Positions 42,740-54,840 of a stretch of 64,000 bases of DNA are shown piece by piece. Origin of the DNA: Pictodentalium vernedei. Lineage: Eukaryota > Mollusca > Scaphopoda > Dentaliida > Dentaliidae. Below the pieces are notes generated by a model, which had not been told where the DNA came from, did not search any database, and saw only the letters and a program-made list of their open reading frames with translations. The stretch spans positions 545,312,971 through 545,376,970 of the forward strand of contig CM062297.1 of the NCBI GenBank assembly GCA_031216915.1, given 5' to 3'. Every line of letters starts with the position of its first letter. Position 1 is the first letter of the stretch. The position numbers were made by a program, and so were the translations under genes.

Positions 42740-45700
42740 TGAGCCTTAAATAAAACAATCAGTACAGAACGGATTATTGCAGTCTATATCATCGACATAC
42801 GTCATAAATATTTTATCAGCCAGACTCTTCTTGAATGTCCGCCTAGCCGTAATGTTGCGCAGACTTTCATCTAAGTTTTTCCATATTTTTGGATAAGCGT
42901 GTATTGGTAATGTATCTAGAGATTTTGTTCGTCTTCTTATTTCTTGTAGCGTACCGGTTTGTCTGGCAGATCGTCCAATTATATTATGACTGAAAAAACC
43001 ATTAAAAGATGAGGGAAGATTGTCACTTTTCCAATCAAATAAAAAAAGAGATGCATTAAGCTTAAAAAGGTCACCGATTTTTAGAATTTTCTCTTTCAAA
43101 AACAAAGGATCTGGGAGTTATGTTGCCTATTGCTTATTATTCTAATGGAACGTTTTTGCATAAGAAAGAATTTATTTATCGCTCTGAAATTTCTCCACAC
43201 GTGAATTCCATGGAGCAAGTGATTCTGAACAAAGGTAAAATACAGAGTTTTCATAGCCGCGTGTGGCAGAATATTTTTTACTTTATTTAAGGCGTAGTTT
43301 GCGTGAGCTATTTTAGAACAAATGTATGTTATATACGCTTTGTACGAAAGATGTGCATCGATTTTTATCCCCCAATTTTTTTTATTGAATCCTCTATTAG
43401 ATCCGACGCTACTCTATCTATTTTGTTATTGTTGATGATAACATCTCTGTGCGGTATATTCCTTCTTTTATTGCTGGGATTGATAATGATGTATTTAGTT
43501 TTAGATGTGTTGAGTACAAGTTGATTAGCAGAGCACCAAAGAAGAATTTTTTCCAATTCTATATTAATATAGTTTACAAGTATATTAGGATCAGTTCCAG
43601 TTGAATATGTCGTGGTATCATCCGCGAATGATACTATATTTAAGGGCGTGCTGTGGCGTATAGCAAAAACAATATTGGACCAAGAATTGAGCCTTGAGGT
43701 ACACCACACGAGATTGAAATCGAATCTGACTCGTGGACATTATATGTCACGTACTGTACCCTATTAGATATATAATCCGTGAACCATTCCTGGCTAACGC
43801 CACGAATGCCATAATGCTCTCTTTCCTTAACAGTATTGTATGGTTTATAGTATCGAATGCCTTTGATAGATCAAGAAATACAGCTAATGTGTTATTTTTA
43901 CTTTCTTTTTTGTTTTCTTCTGCAACATGCTTCAGAAGCTGCATAAAGGGTTGGATTGTAGAATGTTTTTACGGAAGCCGTATTGGTTAGGCGTTAGAAT
44001 TTAGTTTAAACAATATTTATTTCAGAAAACATGTTGAAGAACAGATTACATATTAACACAATAGTACATAAACTGAAGTGGATTCAGCAGTAAGCTTGTT
44101 TAGCTTATACAAGGCTGTCTCCGAGTCGTTAGAATTTAAATTTATCCAGAAAACTTGGGAGCCGATTACACATCAGTTTCTCCAAAACTTTCGAGAAAGT
44201 AGGTAGAAGGCTAACGGGTCTGTAATTATTTAGATTATGCCGATTGCCAGATTTATGTATAGGAACCACTTTTGCGATTTTCATTCTGTCTGGAAAAATG
44301 CCTTTAGTGAATGAAATGTTAGCAATATGAGCCAATGGTGTTGCTATTTTATCAATTACATGCTTAACTAAAAACGTTGAAAAATTATCACAATCTTTAC
44401 TTTTTTTCCTTTCATTATTTAACTGCATTTATTATTTCGTGGTCCAAGGTGGGATTTAAGAAAAAATTATTGGGAAAATTTCCCAACATAGAGTCTCTGA
44501 AAGAAGTATTGTTACTAGTTATTTGATCTCTAGTTCGGGTGCCTGCGTTGACAAAAAAGTTGTTAAATTCTTGGGCAATGGTATTTTGATCCGTTATGTC
44601 CTTTTCATCTGTACGAATATGAGATGGCAGTGTGACATTATTTCTAGAATTTTTTTATTACCTCATTTAAAATTTTCCACATATTCCGCATATTGCTTTG
44701 ATTTTCTTGGAGTATCTGATTATAATGTATGGCTTTACTTTGCTCTTTGACTTTATTAAATATCTTACAATACCTTTTATAATTACTAATATTATTTTCG
44801 GTTGGCGACTTTAGTTTTCGGTGGTAAAATTTCTCCTTGTTATTTGAAAAAATTAAGAGACCTTTGGACATCCAAGGTTGTTTTTTGATAAATTGTTTCT
44901 TTAGTTTAATCTGTTGAAGTGGAAATGCTTGTTCAAACGCGTCATTGAATAACCTCAAAAATGTTTCATAAGATGTGTTCGGGCACTGTGAGGTAAGAAC
45001 CGGTGTAAAATCGCAATGTAACAATATGTTATTAAAATTTCCGATAGTCTGCTCATTAATCTTGCGTTTTAGTATTGTGTTCGGTATGATTGATATGTTG
45101 GGTTTCTTTTCGATTAAGAATGTACCGAAGTGGTCCAATACATCAGTTACAGTAATACCGGATATGGTATTACATTCAATATTATTCGAGAACATATGAT
45201 TTATTAATGTTGCAGAATGTGTTGTTATTCTTGTGGGTCTAGTGATAAGTGGTAGAAAACCCTGACTAAACAGTTTACATAGCTTGCTTTTTTTGAGTGC
45301 GAATCAAATTTTAAAAGATCGATGTTTGTATCCGCCATAATACACGAATGTTTCTTTTCTTTATTTAATAATTCTGTGATATAGTTTAACTTGCATAAGA
45401 AAACGTCTATGTCGGCTTTCGAGGGGGGGGGGGGGGGGTGGCCTATAAATAACACCAATTAATCTTGATGTCTTTCCACATTTAACTTCAACAAAAAGCG
45501 ATTCAGTAACGTAGGGTATAAATACAGACAGGTCATTTCGAACTTGGTAAGTGAGGTCCTCTTTTATAAAGGGCCCCACACCACCCCGGCCGTCGTCACC
45601 ATTTGGTCGGGTATTTTTTAGAAGATTGTGATAACCATCTGAAGTATAGGACATATTATGAGGCTGTTGAAATATTTCACTAAGTGCAATAACATCAAAG

Positions 45701-46005
45701 TTATTTTCTGATTCCTGGAGAGATGATAAAAGATGGCATAGAGAGTCCCAGTGAGCGTAGATACTTTGAACATTGATATGAAACAAGGAAAAATTATGAA
45801 GAGTGTTACTTATGGCAGTTCGAAGATCGTGGGGCAGATAATAAGTACATCCCGAGTTGAATCTAAAAGGGGAATCACTAGTATCGTCCACGTCTTCTGT
45901 TTTGTTATTGTACAGGCTTATAAAGTCAAATTCCATTCTTTCCCGCACCTCGTCCAAGTTGATATTACCCTCCATGATATTCCGTGTAATCGACAGGGCC
46001 AACAT
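42740..46005 (-). pseudogene. CR1/L2-like LINE: endonuclease plus reverse transcriptase, broken
   Basis: Read on the minus strand from 46005, an apurinic-type endonuclease appears first (LFHINVQSIYAHWDSL, VIALSEIF, FIKEDLTYQV, LIGVIYRPP, then in another frame ADTNIDLLKF). A linker region follows (45195-44644). The reverse transcriptase shows NNYRPVSLLPTFSKVLEKLM (about 44200), motif A FLDLSKAFDTINH (about 43850), motif C SFADDTTTY (about 43615) and a C-terminal region ending CNNPFCTDCFI at 42746. Frameshifts separate the blocks; one lies in a G tract at 45421-45438 inside the endonuclease. A 123-bp insertion at 44004-44126 cuts the palm. Motif order fits a CR1/L2-group element of about 3.3 kb, lacking a clear ORF1. 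Confidence 0.8.
44004..44126. mobile_element. 123-bp insertion within the LINE
   Basis: CGTTAGAATTTA occurs exactly at 43992-44003 and 44127-44138, bracketing 123 bp absent from a normal reverse transcriptase reading frame. The sequence is AT-rich without TIRs; a truncated retroposed fragment is likely. Confidence 0.7.
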
Positions 46006-46062
46006 ATTGTTCCAATAAAGGCGAACCCGACCACGTTGGTGTCCCAGTGTTTGGTGAGATTA

Positions 46063-46756
46063 TTATGATCCCCGGTGAGTCTGGAGGTGGGATGGGGAAA
46101 TCTCACCCGAGGGGCAAGATATTTGAACCAGACCCGAGGCTTGCCGAGGGTCTGGTTCAAATATCTTGCCCTGAGGGTGAGATTTCCCCATTTCCACCTT
46201 CAGACTCATCAAGGATGATTTTTCTCCCCACACACGAGGATTACGTCATTATAGATAATTGGCGGTCACGTGCTGACATACCCAATTTATCAAGTCGTAG
46301 TCCTTTCGAAAATCGAACAATTTCATCGGAAAGATCGTACAAAAGTTAGGTATATACCATAGGTATATACTAAAAAATTGATTTGTAACACTGTCCGTTA
46401 AGGGGTTAATGAATTTGCGCGCGTCAAACTCTAATGTAAAGGGCATTGTGAGATTATTGATCGATCGATAAATTCGCGCAGTGATATTATTAAATCTGCA
46501 GAGAAACATGGGGTTGCCTTTGTTTTGCGGTCCGTCTCTTTATTCCTTTTCTCCGCGACAAATTCGTCAGTTTTTATATTTGCAAATCATGAAACCATTT
46601 TGTTTATTTACAATTGTGCAGACGATGATGAAATAGTTCAGGCGACATAATAAAATATGCAAAGGAGTATATCACGTGGAGTGGGTGGGATAGAAATATC
46701 CCACCCTGCTATCTCACCCGGGACACGCGTATGTTTCACGTATAATGGGGGGAGAA
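46063..46756. mobile_element. Dispersed element E, copy 2
   Basis: Direct-orientation relative of 1879-2560, with the palindrome at 46067-46216 (GAGTCTGGAGGTGGGATGGG and mirror). It differs from copy 1 by about 70 bp replaced around 46510-46590. It starts 58 bp beyond the 5' end of the LINE at 42740-46005. Confidence 0.7.
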
Positions 46757-47436
46757 AAATAGAGGCTTTGATATATTGTTGAAAGTCTGACACATAGTAA
46801 TTCGGTGTGAATGGATGGCGGGATAATATATTTGAATAATGGAAACAAAGACAAAAACAAACGTATATACAAAGGTACACATCAAGTATAAACAAAGATG
46901 TAGCTTCATAAATGGGAATGCATTTTACAGTTTCAACACGTGAATTATGTAGAAGTCGTCATGACATTTTCGTCACTATGCATTTGTCAGAAAATAACAA
47001 CAGCTAGTTCATTTGTTTTCACCGTCAGCAATGCATGCAAAGTAACGTGTTCTTTTCGCCTAATTTGTTCAATATCAAACGTTTTCCTTCAACCTAATGA
47101 GTGTGAGCCAATTTGTGATCTCGATAATTCGTGTTGTGAAAAATAAACCGAGAATTTGAAAGTCGTTCTCATTTTGATCAATACTCATTTTACGAATGAT
47201 GGCTTCTTTCTTCTTTGAGACGAGCAAGCACAATTTCCCATCTATCACCTTAATTATATCACAAATGAAGCAATTCTCCAAACGAGTCTGTCTAGCCAAA
47301 TCGGATATGTTGAACAAAGTTTCTGGCACCAGAAATAACAGAACATTATCTATCCGTTTGGGGATTGGATGTTTTTCTATTGTTATACTGATGGAACTAT
47401 GTCTGAAGCCGTCTCACTTGCACACTCAAAAGGTTC
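46757..47436. other. Unassigned stretch
   Basis: No reliable coding signal or dispersed repeat. Confidence 0.35.
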
Positions 47437-47685
47437 TTAACTGGTTGAGTGCTAGAAGCCACTATCAGGGCTTTCAAAAATATGACGGTGCCAGAACAAA
47501 AGCCAATATTTTCCTTGCCCAATTATCATATTCAGTCAAACGCAATTAATATTTTGTTTATATATATTTGTTCTATTACAAATTATTGGGCGTGCCTTTG
47601 GGCACTCTCCAATAATTTGTAATAAAACGAATATTAAATAATAAATTCAGACCACCAAAAATTATCTGACCCTCAAACCAGTTAA
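47437..47685. mobile_element. TTAA foldback, TTAACTGG family, copy 1
   Basis: TTAACTGGTTGAGTGCTAG and CTCAAACCAGTTAA form TIRs with TTAA at both ends. The centre is CAAATTATTGGGCGTGCC facing GGCACTCTCCAATAATTTG. A relative is at 60195-60442. Confidence 0.75.
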
Positions 47686-48691
47686 TAGCATCAATACATA
47701 GTATATGTCTGTAAAATGCATATTAGGCCTTCCGGCATTTTTCTCGCTTGATGCCTCAATGGCAGGTTCGTACTGAAGCCCATTCAGTCATTAGGGGGGT
47801 GAGAGAGGGGTCTGAACAATTCAGTCGGGTAGCTACAGAAATAATGGGCAAACTGGTTTTTATATTAAGTATAAACATGGTACATCATTTGCCAAGCCGC
47901 ATACAGTGATGGATTCAAACGAGGGTGAACCTGGCAAGCATCCATATTCAATTTTCATATTTTTCTAAAGATAAGAATATACATATGAAAATAATCAGTT
48001 ATTTCGCAAATTTTTGTCAATAAATTTCATAACATTTCAAGATTGACATTTATTCTTAAAAATAAATGACAAGTCCTAATACCCCACAATGTTCTAAGCC
48101 TCATATGGAAGAGGTTGCCGTGAATTCACCAGCGATCCCCTCATAGACGTACGTCACGTATTATCCCCCAAATAGCCTAGTATATTAGGGTAATACCCCA
48201 GTTTTCCAGACTAATTTGGGATAATACTCTGGTATATTATGCTATTTTTATATTTTTTATTAGACATGCGCAAAACTCTCCCGCTTCTAAGGAACATTAG
48301 CAGTCCTGAACCATTCGGAGATTTCGGTTGGACCACCACGCCTCTCTTACTAGCCTTAGTCACAACTCGTGGACGCTCCCTGCAAAAATGTTAACTCCTT
48401 TAGGATACCCGATAATCATGTCCCTCCATGTAACCTTTCCACGCGTTTCTAAAGAATCTTTTAAAACGGTGAATATTCTCATTATGAAAGAAAGACCAAT
48501 ATTTTCAGTTGGATTAAAAACCACAGATCGTGTATATTATTATGAGGAAGCGATGTGATCCGTGCTGGAAATGAACAAAATTGACGGGTGCAGTTTTAAG
48601 CTCCCGCGAAATCAGAGACGAGAGTAAATTGCACCCGTAAAATGTTAAAATTTGAATTTTCAGGGAATACTGTCACCAAACACCAGAAACC
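47686..48691. other. Unassigned AT-rich stretch
   Basis: No gene or repeat recognised apart from a small TTAGGG/TAATACCCC-like patch near 48170-48240 (three loosely similar phrases). Confidence 0.35.
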
Positions 48692-48951
48692 TTAACCCTT
48701 TGAATACGAGCGGCCCATTTTGCAGCTACGAACATAATACGTCATAACGCCAGTAAATAGGATGACTGTTCAGTAAGTGTGTGTGTGTGGGGGGGGGGGG
48801 GGGGGGGTAGACCAATCAGTATTTTCAACGTGCAGCCCTAAGGCTGCACTTTGAAAATATTAATTGGTCTACCCCAAATAGTGAATATGGACTCTTCTAA
48901 TTGCTGTCATTGAACTGGCATGGAAGGAACCACGAGTGTTCAAAGGGTTAA
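48692..48951. mobile_element. TTAA foldback MITE family C with G tract
   Basis: TTAACCCTTTGAATACG to GTTCAAAGGGTTAA. The core is CAACGTGCAGCC/GGCTGCACTTTG. A G tract at about 48789-48807, absent from the copy at 17350-17588, lies beside the palindrome. Confidence 0.8.
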
Positions 48952-50491
48952 ATGTATAAATAATTGCTGACTTATGACAGTAACTTGCCACTGGCCACAG
49001 AGTGCTGCTTTCTCAAAGCAACACACATTTATATGCCCTCACAGTATATTAGTGCTCCACAACATTTTTCAACGAGTGCACTTTTAGCTCCCGTAAAATA
49101 GAAAACACGGATGCTGACGGGAGCAATTGCGCTTACACTCGTCTCATTTCCAGGACTGTGTGATAGCTTGTCCCCAATGTAAATATATTGATACATTGGC
49201 TAATTATTAGATTGCGGAAGCTTGAGTGACTGTTGATACTTTGGTGATACATGTACCAGGTAGAATAAAACCACACTGAATAATAAATTTATAACACTTT
49301 TGGTTTTACTGAGTGTACAAACTCACCCGCGGTGTAGACTGTTGTATTTGCCCAATTTAAACTATCCAACAATTGGAATAGTGAAGACTGAAATAAAACA
49401 AGGCACGCTTTTGGTGTTTTGTTAGGCCTGCATTGATAATCAACACAATCATTTTAGGTGGTGATTTCTATAAAATGGTTTGAAGTGTTTGGATGTAGAA
49501 AAATCAATGCCTATTTTATGCATGCACAAAACGTCACGATGTGTAAATGCGTTCGTCAATACGGCATGAGTGCCAGCGTGGAAGATGGAACGGGAAGAGC
49601 AATCTTGGCGTTCTGTGTTTATTTCGCGTCTCTGACATTTAATCCATTAATTTAAAAATTCGGTCTTACTTGTAGAATTTAACAGTTCTGACGTCTGCTT
49701 GAAATAAAAAAAACAAAGACAAAACCCAGGTGTGATTGACAAACACATGTGCCAGATCGATACGTAAACAGAAATATATAAACGAAAATGGTGTCCGAAT
49801 GGATTATTTATTCATATTTTTAATAAATTAGCAGCCGTTATCAGTGTCAGAACTTGAGTGTTATAAAATCACTCTCAATTTATAGAATAAGTTTAATTTC
49901 GTTAATTTTGGTGGATTTTGGACAAAAACATTTTCCAGTTGACATTCGATATATCGGCTGTCACCGCAGTTTCCAAATTGAATCAAGGTCAGAATGCGAC
50001 GTTTCAAAAAACCGATTACAAAAATGTGCGGAATTTAGTTTTTTGATGGATCCATGACATGAGGTGGGAAAATAGTCCCTCAACGAAAATCTGCATGGAA
50101 CACCAACGGCTACACGTGAATGCTTGATTGACAGCTGGACACATCGTCAACGTTAATTGAATTTAACTTGCTTTTTTCTGTCAAATTATTATTAACAATT
50201 CTTAAAGTTTATTTTAAATATTTAATTGTAGGTAATTTAAACTTAATAAGTCATTTCACGTAGTAGATAGTACCGCAAAACGTCGTATGTTTGAATGAAA
50301 CATCGCGAAGTGTGAATGTATCGGAGTTGGCAAACTTCCGACTACAGGTTGAAATATTTTTTAACCGCAGCAGAAGCTTTACACAGGTAGTGGGGTTAAA
50401 ATCTAATATTTAACATACATGCTTTTCACAGGCAGTAACATAGGCAAGCATGGTATAAACAGTTATCATGCATATCCTCGCGGCTTGCGCG
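48952..50491. other. Unassigned AT-rich stretch
   Basis: About 1.5 kb with no convincing gene. Two phrases around 48580-48640 and 49076-49140 (AGCTCCCG, GGGAGCAATTGC and relatives) are loosely mirrored. Confidence 0.4.
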
Positions 50492-50497
50492 TCCACT

Positions 50498-50501
<4 letters not shown>

Positions 50502-50556
<55 letters not shown>

Positions 50557-50827
50557 TTTGTGTTTAAGGTCACATATTTATGCACAATGGCTAATCGTGA
50601 CCGTGCCAGTTTTACGGGTGGAGGAAGCCCGAGTACCGGGAGAGAACCACCGAGCATCGACGAGCAACTCAACATTCTTACTCTGTTCAAGCTCCGCTCA
50701 AGCAGGATTACAGCGGTTGAAGACATGTGAACCCAAGGACACAGCGCGGATCGTCACGGACGGGGATACAACTAGAGACCTCTAGCATAGAAGTCCAACA
50801 GTCTACCACTGAGCCACCGGGCTCCCC
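50502..50827 (-). mobile_element. tRNA-headed SINE with long TTTA tail
   Basis: TCCACTTTAT flanks at 50492-50501 and 50828-50837. The tail is a (TTTA)n run of about 58 bp. On the minus strand the head is GAGCCCGGTGGCTCAGTGGT. The long unbroken tail suggests a fairly recent insertion. About 70 bp of the body are missing near 50728. Confidence 0.85.
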
Positions 50828-51064
50828 TCCACTTTATAAGTAGTGCTGTAACATGTAAGGCAGACAAGCATACCGATAATCCGATTGAACCGAAAACGCA
50901 ACAGACAACTATTCGATCTTTTCTGCGACATAATTCCGTCGATAGAAAGCTTTTCTTTTCCATTTCCATTTCGTGAAACAGACATGAGTTACCCGATTCA
51001 GTTATATACAAATCATGAAGCTGATTCTATGTCCCGAATCAACCATTGATGTCGACATCGAATA

Positions 51065-51418
51065 TTGATTTATTTATTGGGTTTAAGTTTAACAACACTT
51101 TCGACAGCCAGGTTCACCTCATGTCGGACAGTTTTACGGTTGGAGGAAGCCAGAGTACTCGGAGAGAACTACCAAGCAACGGCGAGTAAATGTCAGACTC
51201 GCCAACTCCGCAGAAGCAGGGTTAGCATTGGGTGAAGACAGGTGCACAATCGACGTGCTGTACGCCTTAGTACACAGCGCCACCGTGCTCCCACGTGGGC
51301 TGTCGAGATTAAATGACTTGCCCAAGGAGACAACACGGTTACCACTGGCGGGGATCGAACCGGGGACCTTTCGCTCTGATGGTCAATGCCGTAACCACTG
51401 AGCCACCGCGTGTCCTGT
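51065..51418 (-). mobile_element. tRNA-headed SINE with a second head type
   Basis: The minus-strand head GCGGTGGCTCAGTGGTTACG...GGTTCGATCCCCGCC differs from the head at 30697 and is closer to a canonical tRNA. The flanks GTCGACATCGAAT and GTCGACGTTGAAT are near-identical 13-mers. The same body family is present. Confidence 0.8.
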
Positions 51419-51529
51419 CGACGTTGAATCAAAGCTTCACACGGCCCTATAGTACCAACACATGATTTGAGAACAAATGGCACTGATTAAACTACACGAC
51501 ACGACTCAGACTATGCATTCTAAAACTAA

Positions 51530-51688
51530 ACCACCACTTAGCCAACTCTGCATGGGCGGAGTTAGTTCGTTGGGGAGTCTGGCAGTTGCTGGCCGTTGCT
51601 CAGTGGTTCTCTCCGGGTAGCTTTCTCCACCGGTAAAACTGTCCGACCCAAGGTGACACTGGCTGTCGAAAGTGTCGTTAAACACCAA

Positions 51689-51747
<59 letters not shown>

Positions 51748-51750
51748 ATA
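51530..51750 (+). mobile_element. 5'-truncated SINE with (AATA)n tail
   Basis: The body begins mid-way (CAACTCTGCATGGGCGGAG) and ends GTGTCGTTAAACACC followed by about 60 bp of AATA repeats. It lies close to, and in the opposite orientation to, the SINE at 51065. Confidence 0.8.
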
Positions 51751-52627
51751 GCCTATCATATATACCTAACACTGGCCAAGCTGCCATAATGACATGACCC
51801 ATTCTGACGAGATTAACGTCATTTTGTACCTTTTACTATTGCCGCGAAAATAGTATTATGTGACACACTATTGGAAAGGGCTATGGGAGCCCTTCCCAGT
51901 AGTGTTTCACATAACGACTTATCAGTTTAATGGGGAAAAAATCGGATAAGGCCCGGGTTATTTGTCGCCAACCTTGTTGAGATGCCGTTGAAACATGACG
52001 TGTTAGGCCCATAACTACACAGCAAATACATTTTCGACAAATATGTTTCCGGGAATCTGGGAGTTCGACTGAAGAAGAAGTCATTTGTCCACGTGAATTC
52101 GATTTCACGTAACCATCACGGGAACTTCTTTGTGGAATTTTGTGTTCTGTAGATATCGCGACTTCACAAGTAGTGATGCTTCGGATTTGTTAGGACACAT
52201 CAGATGCATATAAAATTTCAATACAAAAAGCTCTGGTTATTTTACACAATAAGCATTGCAAATGCCCATGTAATATAAGCCCTGCATATTCGGAGTGAGT
52301 TTAATTTAGCAGCTTTCTCTAGAAGTAGGCCAGTTTGCTGCCCGAGTTGTGTGTACAAGGACGTAAGAGGTACAAGCCAATGTTGAGACTTTAGAACTAA
52401 CGTAGAGTCCTGAACGTGTCGACAACAGTCATGTAGTGTTTTAATTTTAATATCTGTTGTAACTTAATTGTCATCAGTAAGACTATTATTTTAGTGGCTT
52501 AATTTGACGAAATTGTAAGACACCACCGCAGAAGAAAAAGAAAAAGACAAATTCTTAAACCAGCAGGAGGTAAAATAAAGATTGGAAAAATATTTTGTCC
52601 CACATTTCATTTGGCTTGGTTGCGTCA
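51751..52627. other. Unassigned stretch with one palindrome
   Basis: A hairpin at about 51856-51914 (TATGTGACACACTA...AAGGGC facing GCCCTT...GTGTTTCACATA). Otherwise nothing recognised. Confidence 0.4.
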
Positions 52628-54151
52628 CTGGTAAAGCCTCTGTCACATCTTTGCGATTTTTTGTACGAATGTCCAAGAGTAGCCACGAATTCAAATTGCC
52701 ACGATTGACCGCGATTTTTTGAAAACATCACCCTGAATCGGATTCTTTCACGATCTTACACGACCTTCACACGACCTTCATACGACCTTTTACGGTTTTA
52801 CACGACTGTGGTAAGACTCTGCTGAGATTTCAATACGAATCGATACGATCTTGTACGGTACTAGCACGGCACCGTTACAAACTAGTAAGATGATGCAAAA
52901 CCTAGCAAGAATCCTTGACAGTCAGAACAGAAAGATTTCAGACCCGCTGATTGCCGGGTTTGATAAACTTCCAAAGAGTGATTTACTGGGATTTCCGGGT
53001 TTGATTATAAACGATAACTTCACAAGTGAATTTTGCAATCAACAATTGCGCCATGTATCCGTGCGCGCAAACGAAGACGCTTTGCCGTAGGTGTAATGGG
53101 GACTTCGTTGTTTTGTTTTTTTTTTGCTTTTTTAACCCTTTACCTAACATGAAAAGCAGACGACACTTGCAAAAAAAATTCTTGAATAACTATTATTTTC
53201 ATTTTTTGTCTCAAAAACATAGGTTATGACCCCTCCTTCCAATGAGGGGTCATAACCTATGTTTTAGAGACAAAAAATGAAAAAATAACGAAAATTAATT
53301 GGTGAGTTTTGAGAATAGCGTTGGCCGTTTTTGGCCGTTACGTTAGGTAAAAGGTTTAAATAATATAATTTCCGTTAATAATAAAAAGTAATAAACAGAG
53401 TAATCGCTTGCCTGGACTGGTTACGTGAAATAATTCATTCGAGGCGAGGGACTATATTGTAAAACACTCGTGCGCATTCGCGCACTCGTGTTTGTACAAC
53501 GTCCCTCGCCTCTCATGAATTATTTCACGTAACCAGTCCAGTGAAGCGATTACTCTCTATTTATATCCTTTTTTGTCGGGAATCGTGATGAAAACGTGTG
53601 AGTTCTTGGTACTTCCTACTGTATCCTACTGGATCTTACTAGAATCGTATCAAAATCGCCCAGAATCCTGAACTTCGTAGAGATTCTTAGTGTAGCCGTA
53701 CTATATAGTTCTTACTGCTATCGTGATATTGGTACGTCATACTATAATCTTGAGAAAGTCGTACGGAGTCTTGGCGGAGTCGTACGAAACTCGTAGTACC
53801 GTTGAAGTAGGTCTTAATGGGTCTTACTAGTTCTTAGCGAATCTTAGCGCAACCGTACAGGCGAAGTGCGCACGAACACTCACGAATTCTCAAGAACATC
53901 CAAGAATACCCCGTACGGTTTAGCACGGTCTAGTACGACATCGGTACAACGCAGTACGGATGTAAAATCTCGCACGGTGGAGGACGAAAATTTTAAACAG
54001 TTTAAAACTTTCGTACGCGTATGCCGATCAACCAAGAATGATTACGAAGCAGTACGGATCTCAGTACGAATATCCACAATTTCCCAAGATTTTCATGTCG
54101 TAGTAGTAGATCGTGTCAAAAAATCGCAAAGATGTGACAGGGGCTTACCAG
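52628..54151. mobile_element. Foldback element J with TACGAC-type repeats
   Basis: CTGGTAAAGCCTCTGTCACA at the left faces TGTGACAGGGGCTTACCAG at the right, with TTTGCGATTTTTTG also mirrored. Inside both ends are many variants of CGTAC, TTACACGAC and TCTTA(C/G) motifs. A composite foldback (53050-53541) is nested in it. No target duplication was identified. Confidence 0.6.
53050..53541. mobile_element. Composite foldback (MITE A plus palindrome D), copy 2
   Basis: Inverse of 4719-5250. It contains MITE A at 53132-53359 (TTAACCCTTTACC...AAAGGTTTAA) and palindrome D at 53412-53541. The MITE core is shortened: the GAGCTCGTCGAGCTC centre is deleted, leaving CCCCTCCTTCCAATGAGG. Confidence 0.7.
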
Positions 54152-54446
54152 AGCTCGCATCAAGAAGCATAACTTAAAGGCAAGCGTGCGCGATCCCATT
54201 CAGGCGATGCATATACACATTAGTCTGTAACACAAAGTATAGTCCCAAGAAACAACTGTATAGCAACCGGAAACACAGAAAGATTCGTGTTATCGACCAA
54301 CGGGAAATATCTCTGGAATACTTAACCCAACAATTATTATAAAATTTACCGCAAGCGAATCACATAACCAGAGCGCTGTATTCAGGTTATTACCGTCATT
54401 ATCGCTGTAAATCAACCCAAATATATTGTTAGTTAAGTTTTGTTAC

Positions 54447-54600
54447 TTAACCCGACTAGCCGAAAACATTGGCATCTTTTCTTTGAATAACTGGACATTT
54501 TTTTTGCCTCAACGCGTAGTTTATGTCCCTTTGGAACGAGCTAGACAGTTTTGAGACAAAACATTGTGTAAAATATTAATATTGGAATGATTTTTGTAGG
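54447..54600. mobile_element. Strongly decayed family A MITE
   Basis: TTAACCCGACTAGCC, TTGAATAACTGGACATTTTT and TTTGGAACGAGCTAG are recognisable. The right end is unclear. Confidence 0.45.
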
Positions 54601-54777
54601 GCCCTTCGAATCACTTATTTTCTATTCGAATCGAACATCGAATCCAATCAGGTCTATTATTCGAAATCGAATCGAACGACGAATCGAATCAGTGCCGTCT
54701 TGTAGATGATCTATTAGGGGAGGGGCTGTAAAACTGACTTACTCCGACTGTGATGCTCAAGTCTCGACTGATAAAAT

Positions 54778-54840
54778 ATTCCAACTACATCATCAAGGCA
54801 TGCCTTCTTTGGAGGCATGCCTTGATGATGTAGTTGGAAT
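54778..54840. repeat. Perfect 27-bp inverted repeat, 9-nt loop
   Basis: Arms 54778-54804 and 54814-54840 are exact complements (ATTCCAACTACATCATCAAG onward), separated by TTCTTTGGA. The length resembles a small-RNA precursor, but a small recent foldback is equally likely. Confidence 0.85.

Noticed and set aside
50419-50785. YLFIYLFIYLFI membrane-like proteins
   Set aside because: They are translations of the (TTTA)n SINE tail and body.
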